From: Rhizobium sp. Q54
Lineage (GTDB): Bacteria; Pseudomonadota; Alphaproteobacteria; SHVZ01
NCBI GenBank assembly: GCA_945871425.1
Contig: CAMBVS010000033.1
Coordinates: 1 to 41,954, forward strand
DNA length: 41,954 bases
Direction: 5' to 3'
The notes beneath the pieces are model-generated. The model had not been told where the DNA came from. It saw only the letters and a list, made by a program, of their open reading frames with translations, and did no database searches. The translations under genes and the position numbers were made by a program. Below, piece after piece: positions 8,722 through 17,600 of this stretch. Position 1 is the first letter of the stretch, and every line of letters begins with the position of its first letter.

Positions 8722-9306
8722 ATGACCATCGATCCGGAAACCGCCGCGGCCTCTCTGCAGGACATTGCCGATACCGAGCGTCGTGCGCGCGAGTCGGTGT
8801 TTTATTCGGTCGTCAGCTCTATCCTCATTCTCTGGGGAGTGCTGGTCGCCTCGATCCAGACAATTCTCTATCTCATGCCCCGGCTGGACCGGTCATCATG
8901 GCTCTTCATCGCCTCCTGGTGTGCGTTTTACGCCATCGGCTTGGGTGGCACCTATGCGATCCTCCGCGTCAGGTCGCGGCCGCGCGCCCTTTCGCCACTG
9001 GCCTGGCGCCTGCTGGGCGCGATGGTGATCCTGATCGCCTATGGCGTCCTGTGGACGGCGTTGCTGGGGCCGGCAGGCGCAAGATGGTTCAGCGTCTTCT
9101 GGCCGACGCTGTTCATGTTCGGCTTCGTCCTTGCGGGCCTGTGGGTCGGGCAATTCTTTGTCGCCTGCGGGCTTATCGTCACTGCGTTGGTGGTGGCGGG
9201 ATATCTCTGGCTGGAGCCGTGGTACCCGCTCTGGCTGGCCGTGGTCGAGGGCGGCACCTTGATCGTCAGCGGGCTTTGGCTGCGGCGCATCGGGATGAGC
9301 CGATGA
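8722..9306 (+). CDS. Six-helix integral membrane protein, unknown function
   Basis: The 194-residue protein has about six hydrophobic helices (roughly 29-51, 60-81, 95-115, 122-141, 143-162 and 166-187) after a short acidic cytoplasmic N-terminus (MTIDPETAAASLQDIADTER). It has no motif that I can tie to a function. The start has GGAGGGG about eight bases upstream, and the stop overlaps the start of the regulator gene (ATGA), so the two are translationally coupled. This pairing of a small multispanning protein with a winged-helix regulator suggests a membrane sensor or accessory part that works with the regulator. That is inference. Confidence 0.8.
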   Translation: MTIDPETAAASLQDIADTERRARESVFYSVVSSILILWGVLVASIQTILYLMPRLDRSSWLFIASWCAFYAIGLGGTYAILRVRSRPRALSPLAWRLLGAMVILIAYGVLWTALLGPAGARWFSVFWPTLFMFGFVLAGLWVGQFFVACGLIVTALVVAGYLWLEPWYPLWLAVVEGGTLIVSGLWLRRIGMSR

Positions 9307-9620
9307 GCGGTGGCGACGAAATCATCCATCAGGCGGTGCGGCTCCGCATCATGGCAGCGTTGAACGTGCTGCGCGCAGACGATGCCGTCGAGTTCACGCG
9401 ACTGAGGGGACTGATCAAGGCAACCGACGGCAATCTCGGCGCCCATCTCGAGACGCTGGAGAAGGCCGGATACATCGAGATCGAGAAGCGCTTCGAGCGG
9501 AAGCGCCCCCAGAGCCGTATCAAGGCGACGCCGGCGGGACGCCGGGCGTTCGCCGAGCATGTGGCATACCTGCGCGAGATCCTCGACAGCTCGACCCAGA
9601 AGGCGACGCCGCCGGGGTAG
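9303..9620 (+). CDS. Small winged-helix transcriptional regulator
   Basis: The 105-residue protein is built almost entirely of one winged helix-turn-helix (HTH_34/MarR-like type). IHQAVRLRIMAALNVL leads into helix 1, VEFTRLRGLIKATDGNLGAHLETLEKAGYIEI into the recognition helix, and KRPQSRIKATPAGRRAF is the wing. It has no effector domain. Small regulators of this class bind inverted repeats as dimers. It is the seventh and last gene of the operon, overlapping the membrane-protein gene by four bases. It likely acts on the inverted repeats at 3922-3965, giving autoregulation of the whole operon. The ligand or signal is unknown. Confidence 0.88.
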   Translation: MSGGDEIIHQAVRLRIMAALNVLRADDAVEFTRLRGLIKATDGNLGAHLETLEKAGYIEIEKRFERKRPQSRIKATPAGRRAFAEHVAYLREILDSSTQKATPPG

Positions 9621-9666
9621 CTGCGGATGTGCGACACTCTCACGTAGCTTGGATGGGAGGACGCGC

Positions 9667-10905
9667 GTGGCGATCACCAGCGAGAAGGTCACGTTCCCCG
9701 GCGCCGGCGGCGCCATGCTCGCGGCACGGTTCGACCGGCCGGTCGGGCCGGTCAGGGCGACGGCGCTCTTCGCCCATTGCTTCACCTGCTCGAAGGACAG
9801 CCATGCCGCGACGCGCATCGCCCGTGTGCTGGCCGGCCTCGGCATCGCCACGCTCCGCTTCGACTTCACCGGCCTCGGCGGCAGCGACGGCGATTTCGCC
9901 AACGCGGGCTTCTCCTCCAACGTCGGCGACCTGGCCGCGGCGGCCGAATTCCTCCGCGCGCGCGGCGAGGCGCCGCGGATCCTGATCGGCCACAGTCTCG
10001 GCGGGGCGGCGGTGCTGGCCGCGGCATCGCAGGTGCCCGAGGCGAAGGCCGTCGTCACCATCGGCGCGCCGGCCGATCCTGATCACGTCCGCCGCCTTCT
10101 CGCCGGTGCGGCATCCGAGATCGAGACCAAGGGCGAGGCCGAGGTCGAGATCGCTGGGCGGCGCTTCCGCATCGCCAAGAGTCTTCTCGACGACCTCGGC
10201 CGTCACCCACTGGCCGATACGATCGGTCAGCTTCGTCGCGCGCTGCTGGTCTTCCACTCGCCGACCGACGACATCGTCGGCATCGACAACGCGACCAGGA
10301 TCTTTGTCGCCGCCCGCCACCCCAAGAGCTTCGTCTCGCTCGCCGGTGCCGATCACCTGCTGAGCCGTGCCGAGGACGGCGCCTATGTGGCGTCCGTTCT
10401 GGCCGCCTGGGCGGCGCGCTATGTGCCGGAGCTCTCGGTTCCGGCGCGGCCGGCGGCTATGGTCGAGCCGCCGCCGGAAGGCTGGATCGAGGTGAAGGAG
10501 ACGCGCGAGGGCCGCTTTGGCCAGAGCATCCATATCGGGCGGCATACGCTCCCGGCCGACGAGCCGGCGAGTGTCGGCGGCGATGACACCGGCCCTGGTC
10601 CCTACGACCTGCTGACCGCCGCGCTCGGCGCCTGCACCTCGATGACGCTGCGAATGTATGCCGAGCGCAAGGGCTGGCCGATGGAGCGCGTCACCGTGCG
10701 CCTCCATCACGAGAAAGTTCATTCCAGGGACTGTGCCGACTGCGAGACCGATCCCAAGAAGATCGACCGCATCGAGCGGGCCATCCGTATCGAGGGACCG
10801 CTCGACGTCGAGCAACGCCAGAGGTTGTTGGAGATCGCCGACAAGTGTCCGGTGCATCAGACGCTGCACCGGAGGAACGAGATCGTCAGCCGGCTGGAGG
10901 ATTAA
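9667..10905 (+). CDS. Alpha/beta hydrolase-OsmC fusion protein
   Basis: This is a 412-residue two-domain protein. Residues about 1-255 form an alpha/beta hydrolase with the nucleophile elbow GHSLGG (about 108-113), the acid loop SPTDDIVG, and the histidine in GADHLLS. Residues about 265-412 form an OsmC-like peroxiredoxin domain. Its two redox cysteines are in [19 protein letters not shown] (about 322) and DKCPVHQTL (about 394). The OsmC domain reduces organic hydroperoxides. The attached hydrolase may supply or process lipid peroxide substrates. This fusion is a known arrangement in Proteobacteria. Start GTG 9667 is chosen because GGGAGG precedes it. A longer open frame upstream has arginine-rich, shadow-like sequence. 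It lies 46 bases after the regulator gene, so co-transcription is possible. Confidence 0.92.
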   Translation: MAITSEKVTFPGAGGAMLAARFDRPVGPVRATALFAHCFTCSKDSHAATRIARVLAGLGIATLRFDFTGLGGSDGDFANAGFSSNVGDLAAAAEFLRARGEAPRILIGHSLGGAAVLAAASQVPEAKAVVTIGAPADPDHVRRLLAGAASEIETKGEAEVEIAGRRFRIAKSLLDDLGRHPLADTIGQLRRALLVFHSPTDDIVGIDNATRIFVAARHPKSFVSLAGADHLLSRAEDGAYVASVLAAWAARYVPELSVPARPAAMVEPPPEGWIEVKETREGRFGQSIHIGRHTLPADEPASVGGDDTGPGPYDLLTAALGACTSMTLRMYAERKGWPMERVTVRLHHEKVHSRDCADCETDPKKIDRIERAIRIEGPLDVEQRQRLLEIADKCPVHQTLHRRNEIVSRLED

Positions 10906-11194
10906 GCAAGTCGACTCCGTCGACCAGCATCAGCCGGCCGGTGGACGCGCCGAGCCGGATCTTCAGGATCTCCTGGTAGTCGGGCGCGTCGTAGAAGCGC
11001 TTGGCCGCGGCGCGGTCGGGAAACTCGATGACGACGACCCGGTTCGGCGCGGGGCCTTCGAGCGCCTCGCTGTTGCCGCCGCGGACGATGTAACGTCCGC
11101 CGTATTTCTTGATCACGCCCGGAGTCTGCGCCGTGTATCGCCTGTACGCGTCCGGATCGGTGATCTGGATCTCGCCGATGATGTACGCGGCCAT
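10886..11194 (-). CDS. DUF1330 family protein
   Basis: The 102-residue product MAAYIIGEIQITDPDAYRRY...YIVRGG...VVVIEFPDRAAAKRFYDAPDYQEI is a typical DUF1330 protein. These are small ferredoxin-like (dimeric alpha/beta barrel) proteins of uncertain function, sometimes found with catabolic enzymes. The start at 11194 was chosen over an upstream in-frame start at 11242 because the family begins with MAAYI and the longer version runs into the preceding mlaC gene. Only four bases separate it from the mlaC stop, so it is in the same minus-strand operon. Its 3' end overlaps the convergent hydrolase-OsmC gene by 20 bases. Confidence 0.88.
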   Translation of the reverse strand: MAAYIIGEIQITDPDAYRRYTAQTPGVIKKYGGRYIVRGGNSEALEGPAPNRVVVIEFPDRAAAKRFYDAPDYQEILKIRLGASTGRLMLVDGVDLLNPPAG

Positions 11195-11198
11195 CCGC

Positions 11199-11819
11199 CT
11201 ACCTCGTTTGCAGGCTCTTGGTCTTGTCGCGGAGCGCGACAATCAGGCCCTGGACCTTGCCGCCGCCGCGCTGGATCACCGAGGCGAACTCCGAGCGCTG
11301 GGTGATGCTCATGCTCACCCCTTCGACCACCACGTCGACGATCTTCGGATTTCCCTGGCTGTCGGCGATGCGCCAATCGATTCGGATCGGAGGGTTGCCG
11401 CCGCTGCGGTTGATCTGGCTCATCACCAGGAGGAAGCGGTCCTCCTCCGGGCGGCCTTCGAGAACCGTCAGCGTCTCGCCGGAGTAATCGCTGAAGCGGC
11501 CGGCATAGGTGGCGACGATCAGGTCTTCGAACAGCTTGAGGTATTCCGCCCGCTCGGCTTCGGTCGCGTCGCGCCAATAGCGGCCGAGCACGAATCGTCC
11601 GATCGCCGTGACGTCGAAGCCGCGCTTGAACAGCTCGCGGAATTTCTGGGTACGCTCGGGGCCGGGCAGATCCTTGCGAGCCATCAACTGGATGGCGTCG
11701 TTGGCGAGCGAATTGATGAACGTCTTCGCCGCGTCGGGTTCGATGGCTCCCGCGGCCGGCGGGATGGCTCCGAGCGCCAGCGCCGCAGCCGACATCAGAA
11801 ATAAACGCCGGTCGATCAT
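11199..11819 (-). CDS. mlaC: MlaC-type phospholipid-binding periplasmic protein
   Basis: The 206-residue protein is of the MlaC/Ttg2D family. It is the periplasmic shuttle that carries phospholipids between the outer-membrane MlaA complex and the inner-membrane MlaFEDB transporter. It begins with MIDRRLFLMSAAALALG, a signal with a twin-arginine-like motif, cleaved near AGA. The mature part has the family features FVLGRYWRDATEAERAEYLKLFEDLIVATYAGRF and a C-terminal half with VVDVVVEGVSM and FASVIQRGGG. One base separates it from the upstream mlaA stop. The other Mla genes (mlaD, mlaE, mlaF) are not in the window. Confidence 0.93.
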   Translation of the reverse strand: MIDRRLFLMSAAALALGAIPPAAGAIEPDAAKTFINSLANDAIQLMARKDLPGPERTQKFRELFKRGFDVTAIGRFVLGRYWRDATEAERAEYLKLFEDLIVATYAGRFSDYSGETLTVLEGRPEEDRFLLVMSQINRSGGNPPIRIDWRIADSQGNPKIVDVVVEGVSMSITQRSEFASVIQRGGGKVQGLIVALRDKTKSLQTR

Positions 11820-11820
11820 C

Positions 11821-12597
11821 TCAGTTGGTCGCTACAGGCGGAGCCTGCTCCTCGCGGACGAGAGCCTTCTCTTCGCCGGCTGCGGCCCGCGGTGTCGGGC
11901 CCGTCGCGCGGTTGCGGATCTCGTCGTTCCGCCGCTGGCGGTAGATGTCGCGGAGCGCCGCGTAGTAGTCGAGCGACGTGCGCTCCAGATCGTCGGTGAT
12001 CTTGAGCGTGTCGACCCGCGCCGTGATCACCCGGGCGGCGGTCCGCCCGTAGGTCAGGCCATCCCACCGATTGTTCCGGGCCGTCCAGTAGACCGGATCG
12101 ATGAACCAGTCGACGACGATGCCGAGCGCGTCGCGAGGATTCGACGGGCCGATCAGCGGCAGCACCAGGTACGGACCGTCACCAGCGCCCCACACCGCGA
12201 GCGTCTGGCCGAAGTCCTCGTCGTGGAACGGGACTCTCGGCGCGGCGATGTCGGCGAGGCCGAGCGTCATCGTGTTGTTGACGAAGCGCTCGACCGTTTC
12301 GCCGGCGCGCTTCCATTCGCCCTGCATCAGGTCGTTGGCGAGGATGACCGGCGACTTCAGATAATTGAGGAAATTGTTCACCGCGGTCTTGATCGGGTCA
12401 GGCACCAGGTCGCGATAAGTCACGGCAAGCGGACGAACGATCACAACGTCGACCGCTTGGTTGACCGCGAAGATATGACGGTTGAGGGGCTCCAGCGGGT
12501 CGCGGGCTTCGTCGTTCATCGAGGCACAGCCCGTCAGGATCGCGGCGGCGAGCAGCGATGCAGCGAGAGCGGAAACGGAGGGGCGGGCGCGGACCAT
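11821..12597 (-). CDS. mlaA: MlaA (VacJ) outer-membrane lipoprotein
   Basis: The 258-residue lipoprotein has a signal peptide with lipobox ILTGC, so Cys24 is the lipidated residue. The MlaA domain follows: DPLEPLNRHIFAVNQAVD, then RFVNNTMTLGLADIA, FGQTLAVWGAGDGPYLVLPL and GPSNPRDALGIVVDWFIDP. MlaA forms a donut in the outer membrane and removes misplaced phospholipids from the outer leaflet, passing them to MlaC. The tail beyond about 225 is charged and low in complexity. The neighbouring mlaC gene is in the same operon. A TATAAA on the minus strand (12617-12622) about 20 bases before the ATG could be a -10 box, but I see no convincing -35. Confidence 0.94.
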   Translation of the reverse strand: MVRARPSVSALAASLLAAAILTGCASMNDEARDPLEPLNRHIFAVNQAVDVVIVRPLAVTYRDLVPDPIKTAVNNFLNYLKSPVILANDLMQGEWKRAGETVERFVNNTMTLGLADIAAPRVPFHDEDFGQTLAVWGAGDGPYLVLPLIGPSNPRDALGIVVDWFIDPVYWTARNNRWDGLTYGRTAARVITARVDTLKITDDLERTSLDYYAALRDIYRQRRNDEIRNRATGPTPRAAAGEEKALVREEQAPPVATN

Positions 12598-12749
12598 GCG
12601 GGGTTCTCTGACGAAGTTTATAGCGCGCGAGACGTTACGGAAGGGTTAATGCAGGCGGACCGTCCGGGTACCATAGGCCCCACCAAAACGCCATACGGTT
12701 AACCGCTTCAAGGGGGTAGCGAGCCGGCCCTGTGGCCGCAAAGCGACAG

Positions 12750-12778
12750 TTGCACTCATAGACGCTTTCGCATATAAG
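12750..12778 (+). promoter_or_regulatory. Promoter of the methionine-cycle operon
   Basis: TTGCAC (12750-12755) and TATAAG (12773-12778) are separated by 17 bases, predicting a transcript start near 12785. The -10 box is buried in the palindrome at 12771-12792. A dimeric repressor bound there would block RNA polymerase directly. Confidence 0.72.
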
Positions 12779-12792
12779 GATGTCCTTATATG
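12771..12792 (+). promoter_or_regulatory. 22-bp palindromic operator before the ArsR-methyltransferase gene
   Basis: CATATAAGGA and TCCTTATATG are perfect reverse complements flanking a TG centre. The site covers the -10 box and ends 10 bases before the GTG start of an ArsR-type regulator. ArsR-family dimers bind such 20-22 bp palindromes, and similar A+T-rich palindromes are described for SAH/SAM-sensing ArsR regulators (SahR/SamR) of methionine genes in Proteobacteria. Binding by the adjacent gene's product is inferred. Confidence 0.78.
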
Positions 12793-12802
12793 AATTGAAG
12801 GC

Positions 12803-13816
12803 GTGGGCACTTTGGATCGAATCCTTACAATTCTCCGGGCATCGGCCGAGCCGACACGGCTTCGGTTGCTGGCGTTGCTCGCCGAAGCCGAGCTGACCGT
12901 CAGCGAACTCACTCAAGTACTGGGCCAGAGCCAGCCGCGGATCTCTCGTCACCTGAAGTTAATGGGGGAGGCGGGCCTGCTCGAACGCCATCAGGAGGGC
13001 AGCTGGGCGTTTTTCCGGCTGGTCGGCGAGGGGGCGGCGGCCGGACTGGCCCGGGAACTGGTGGCGGCCTTGCCGGCGGAGGATCCCACGCTGCACCGCG
13101 ACCGTACGCGGCTTGCGGAGATCCGGCGCACGCGCGCCGAGGCGGCATCGGCCTATTTTCGCGCCAGCGCGCCCGAGTGGCACCGCATCCGTTCGCTGCA
13201 CGTCGACGACCGCGAGGTCGAATCGGCGCTGCTTCAGGCCCTCGCTCTGGACGGCCATGGCGGGCTTCTGGACGTCGGCACCGGCACCGGCCGCATGCTG
13301 GAGCTGTTCGGCCCGAGGATCGAGCGGGGTCTCGGCGTGGATGCGTCGCGCGAGATGCTGGCGGTCGCCCGCGCCAACCTGGACAAGGCCGGCCTCCGCC
13401 ATTGCTCGGTGCGCCATGCCGACATGTACACGCTGCCGATCGCGGACCGCAGTTTCGAGATCGTGCTCATCCATCAGGTGCTGCACTACGCCGAGCGCCC
13501 GGACATGGCGACGGCGGAGGCGGCCCGGGTGCTGGCGCCGGGCGGTCGGCTCGCCATCGTCGATTTCACCCCCCACGAGCTCGAGGAACTCCGTCGCGAC
13601 CACGCCCATCGGCGCCTCGGCTTCGCCGATGCCGAGATCCAAGGCTGGCTCAAGGCCGCCGGGTTATCGCCGGAGGCGCCGGTCCACCTGCCCGGCCGGC
13701 CGCTGACCGTCGGCATCTGGCTCGGCCGCCGTCCGGCCGAGCCGCAGACGTTGCGCCGCTCACGCAGCACGCCGGTCAATGAGCCGGCCCGTGCCGCGCT
13801 GGGAGATTCACGATGA
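12803..13816 (+). CDS. ArsR-family regulator fused to a SAM-methyltransferase domain
   Basis: This is a 337-residue two-domain regulator. Residues about 1-85 are an ArsR-type winged helix (LRASAEPTRLRLLALLAEAELTV, then LGQSQPRISRHLKLMGEAGLL). Residues about 110-310 are a class I methyltransferase fold with the SAM-binding LLDVGTGTGRMLELF (about 154) and VLIHQVLHYA. Such proteins sit beside metF/metH in many alphaproteobacteria and are thought to sense SAM or SAH through the methyltransferase domain. The start is GTG 12803, but TTG 12812 (giving LDRILTILRAS, with GAAGG 10 bases ahead) is also plausible. It overlaps metF by ATGA, so regulator and enzymes share one transcript. The palindrome at 12771-12792 makes autorepression likely. 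Confidence 0.9.
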   Translation: MGTLDRILTILRASAEPTRLRLLALLAEAELTVSELTQVLGQSQPRISRHLKLMGEAGLLERHQEGSWAFFRLVGEGAAAGLARELVAALPAEDPTLHRDRTRLAEIRRTRAEAASAYFRASAPEWHRIRSLHVDDREVESALLQALALDGHGGLLDVGTGTGRMLELFGPRIERGLGVDASREMLAVARANLDKAGLRHCSVRHADMYTLPIADRSFEIVLIHQVLHYAERPDMATAEAARVLAPGGRLAIVDFTPHELEELRRDHAHRRLGFADAEIQGWLKAAGLSPEAPVHLPGRPLTVGIWLGRRPAEPQTLRRSRSTPVNEPARAALGDSR

Positions 13817-14682
13817 CCCCGCTGGTCTCCTTCGAGTTCTTCCCGCCGAAGACCGAAGCCATGGAGCAGACGCTGTGGCAGGCGATTCAGCGCCTGGCGC
13901 CACTCGGGCCTCGCTTCGTCTCCGTTACCTACGGCGCCGGCGGCTCGACCCGGCAGCGTACTCACGCCACCGTGCGCCGCATCCTTGAGGAAACCAACCT
14001 GACCCCGGCGGCGCACCTCACCTGCATCGGTGCCAGCCGGGCCGAGATCGACGAGGTGGCGCGCGGCTACGCGCAGATGGGCGTCCGCCATCTGGTGGCG
14101 CTTCGAGGCGATATCCCGCCGGAGGGGCTGGGAGTTCATCCGGACGGCTATCGCTACGCCTCCGAGCTGGTCGAAGGACTCGCACGCATCGCCGACTTCG
14201 ACCTGAGCGTCGCCGCTTATCCCGAGGTGCATCCGGAAGCGGCGTCCGCTGCCGCCGACCTCGACGCGCTCAAGCGTAAGATCGACGCCGGTGCCACCCG
14301 CGCCATCACCAACTTCTTCTTCGCTGCCGACACCTACCTTCGCTTCGTCGAGCGGGTGAGGGCCGCGGGCATCGTCGTGCCGATCGTGCCCGGCATCCTG
14401 CCGGTGACCAACTTCGCCCAGGTGGTCAAGTTCGCCGGCCAGAACAAGATCGACGTCCCGCGGAAGCTGGCCGAGCGCTTCGCCGGTCTCGACAATGATC
14501 CGGAGACACGGCGTCTCGTCGCCATCACCACCGCCGCCGAGCTCTGCCAGAAGCTGCAGACCGAGGGCGTCGAGGAATTCCACTTCTACACGCTGAACCG
14601 TGCGGAGCTGACCTATGCGCTCTGCCATCTGCTCGGCATCAGGCCGGCGCAGCCGGCGGGTCAGCCGGCGCTGGCGAACTGA
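13813..14682 (+). CDS. metF: 5,10-Methylenetetrahydrofolate reductase
   Basis: MetF is a flavoprotein that reduces 5,10-methylene-THF to 5-methyl-THF, the methyl donor for MetH. The product is 289 residues, the usual bacterial length. It opens with SFEFFPPKTEAME, the conserved start of the TIM barrel with the catalytic glutamate (E6/E10 region). It then shows SVTYGAGGSTRQRTHATV, LTCIGASRAEID, HLVALRGDIP, AYPEVHPEA and ITNFFFAADTYLRFV, all family landmarks for FAD and folate binding. It is translationally coupled to the upstream regulator (ATGA) and lies 11 bases before metH. Confidence 0.96.
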   Translation: MTPLVSFEFFPPKTEAMEQTLWQAIQRLAPLGPRFVSVTYGAGGSTRQRTHATVRRILEETNLTPAAHLTCIGASRAEIDEVARGYAQMGVRHLVALRGDIPPEGLGVHPDGYRYASELVEGLARIADFDLSVAAYPEVHPEAASAAADLDALKRKIDAGATRAITNFFFAADTYLRFVERVRAAGIVVPIVPGILPVTNFAQVVKFAGQNKIDVPRKLAERFAGLDNDPETRRLVAITTAAELCQKLQTEGVEEFHFYTLNRAELTYALCHLLGIRPAQPAGQPALAN

Positions 14683-14693
14683 GGACAGATTTG

Positions 14694-17600
14694 ATGAGCC
14701 GTTTCCTGAAAGCCCTGGAAGAGCGCGTGCTGCTCTGCGACGGCGGCCTCGGCAGCCACCTGCAGGCGCTCGATCTCGACATCGATCGCGACTTCCGCGG
14801 CGCTGAGAACTGCTCGGAGATCCTGAACGAGTCGCGCCCGGACGTGGTCAGGGGGTTCCACCGGGGATTCCTCGAGGCGGGTGCCGACTGCGTCGAGACC
14901 AACACCTTCGGCGGCTCGCCGATCACGCTCGGCGAGTTCGGGATGGAAGACCTCGCCTTCGACCTCAACAAGCGTGCCGCCGAGCTGGCGAAGGAGGTCG
15001 TCGCCGAGTTCGCGGGCGAGCGCTTCGTGCTGGGCTCTATCGGCCCCGGCACCAAGCTGCCGAGCCTCGGCCATATCGACTACCAGAGCCTCGAGGACGC
15101 GCTTACTGTCCAGTCTCGCGGGCTCGTCGCCGGCGGGGTCGATGCCTTCATCGTCGAGACCTGCCAGGATCCGCTTCAGCTCAAGGCCGCGGTCAACGGC
15201 GCCAAGCGGGCGATGGCCGAGAGCAGTGCGACGCTGCCGATCCTGGTGACCGTCACCGTCGAGACCACCGGAACGCTGCTGGTCGGCACCGACATCGCCG
15301 GCGCGGCCACCGTGGTCCGGGCTCTCGACGTGCCGGTAATGGGCCTCAACTGCGCGACCGGCCCTCAGGAGATGGCCGAGCATGTGCGCTGGCTCGCCGA
15401 GAATTGGCCGGGACCGATCGCGATCCAGCCGAATGCCGGTCTGCCCGAGCTGGTCGACGGCAAGACGCATTATCCGCTGACGCCGCGCGAGCTGGCGACC
15501 TGGCACGAGCGTTTCGTCACCGAGGATGGTGTCGGCTTCATTGGCGGCTGCTGCGGCACGCGGCCTGAGCACACCCGTGCGCTCGACGAGATGTTGCGTC
15601 GGCTCGACCCGAAGCGTCCGAAGCCGCGCTCGCGCTCGGTCTTCTGGATGCCGGCGGTGGCGTCGCTCTACGGCCAGGTGCCGCTCCGCCAGGAGAACGC
15701 CTATTTCGCCATCGGCGAGCGCTGCAACGCCAACGGATCGAAGAAATTCCGCGAGCTGCAGGAGAAGCGGGACTGGGAAGGCTGCGTCGCCATGGCGAAG
15801 GAGCAGGTGAAGGAGGGCTCGCACGCCCTCGACATCTGCACCGCCTTCGTCGGCCGCGACGAGATCGCCGACATGACCGAGGTGGTGACGCGGCTCCGGG
15901 GCGCTGCCAACGCGCCGCTGGTGATCGACTCGACCGAGCTGCCGGTGCTGGAGACAGCGCTCAAGTTCTACGGCGGCAAGGCGATCCTGAACTCGATCAA
16001 CTTCGAAGATGGCGAGGAGGCGGCCGAGAAGCGGATGGTGCTGGCCAAGCGTTTCGGCGCGGCGGTGATCGCGCTCACCATCGACGAGACCGGCATGGCC
16101 AAGGATGCCGACGGCAAGGTCCGCCTGGCCAAGCGGCTGCACGACTTCGCCTGCGGGCGCTTCGGGCTCGAATCCTCGGACCTGATGATCGATCCACTAA
16201 CCTTCACCATCTGCACCGGCAACGAGGACGACCGCAAGCTCGGCCTCTGGACCCTGGACGCGATCGAGCGGATCCGGACCGAGTTGCCGGACGTGCAGAT
16301 CGTGCTCGGGCTCTCCAACATCTCCTTCGGCCTCAACCCGCCGGCGCGGCAGGTGCTGAACTCGGTGTTCCTGGACGAGGCGGTCAAGCGCGGCATGACC
16401 GCGGCTATCGTCCATTTCTCGAAAATCCTGCCGCTTCACAAGATCCCGGAGAAAGAGGCCGAGACCGCGCTCGACCTCATCTACGACCGCCGCCGCGAGG
16501 GCTATGACCCGCTGCAGGCCTTCATGGCGCTGTTCGAGGGGCGCGCCTCGGGGCCGAAGGTGAAGAAGGAGCGGCCGGCGACGATCGAAGAGCGCCTGAA
16601 GCAGCGCATCGTCGACGGCGACCGTATCGGGCTCGAAGAAGATCTCGAGCTTGCGCTCACGACCTATAGTCCGCTCGACGTCATCAACACGCTGCTCCTC
16701 GACGGCATGAAGGTCGTCGGCGAGCTGTTTGGCTCGGGCAAGATGCAGCTTCCCTTCGTGCTGCAGTCGGCCGAGACCATGAAGAAGTCGGTGGCCTATC
16801 TCGAGCCGCGCATGGAGCGCATCGAGGGCCAGCAGAAGGGCACCGTGGTGCTGGCGACGGTCAGGGGCGACGTCCACGACATCGGCAAGAACCTCGTCGA
16901 CATCATCCTGACCAACAACGGCTACAAGGTGGTCAATCTCGGTATCAAGCAGCCGATCGCCGACATCCTGAAGGCGGCCGAGGAGCACAAGGCCGATGCC
17001 ATCGGCATGTCGGGCCTCCTGGTCAAGTCGACGGTCATCATGAAGGACAACCTGGTCGAGATGACACGGCGCGAGCTGCGGACGCCGGTGCTGCTGGGCG
17101 GCGCCGCGCTGACGCGTACCTATGTCGAGGACGACTGCGCCAAGACCTATGCCTGCGGCCGCGTCGCCTATGCCCGCGACGCCTTCGACGGCCTGGCGCT
17201 GATGGACAAGGTGATGAGCGGCAACTTCGATACGATGATCGCCGAGCGCGCAGCCGCCCGCGAAGGCAAGGCGACCAACCGCAAGCGCAAGCTGGGGCAG
17301 GCGGCGGCCAACGACCAGACCATCGACGACGCATGGATCCTCAATCGCCGGCGCGAGCTCACCCGCGGCCAGCCGATCGCGATCCCGCCCTTCTTCGGCC
17401 CCCGCTTCCTCGAGCAGGTGTCGGCCAAGGCGCTGGTGCCGTTCCTCAACGAGATGACGCTCTATCAATTCCAGTGGGGCTTCCGGAAGTCCGGCAAGAC
17501 CCGAAGCGAGTACCGCCGCTTTGCCGACACCGAGCTGAAGCCGATCCTTCGCCGCATCCTCGGCGTCGCACAGGAGCGCGAGATCCTGCAGCCGCAGGCG

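Noticed and set aside
9559..9666. Longer N-terminus for the hydrolase-OsmC fusion
   Set aside because: The extra 36 codons overlap the regulator gene and are Arg-rich; GTG 9667 has a strong ribosome site.
12696..12705. Perfect 10-bp palindrome CGGTTAACCG upstream of the met operon
   Set aside because: Short, not aligned with a promoter element, and far from the much longer palindrome at 12771-12792.
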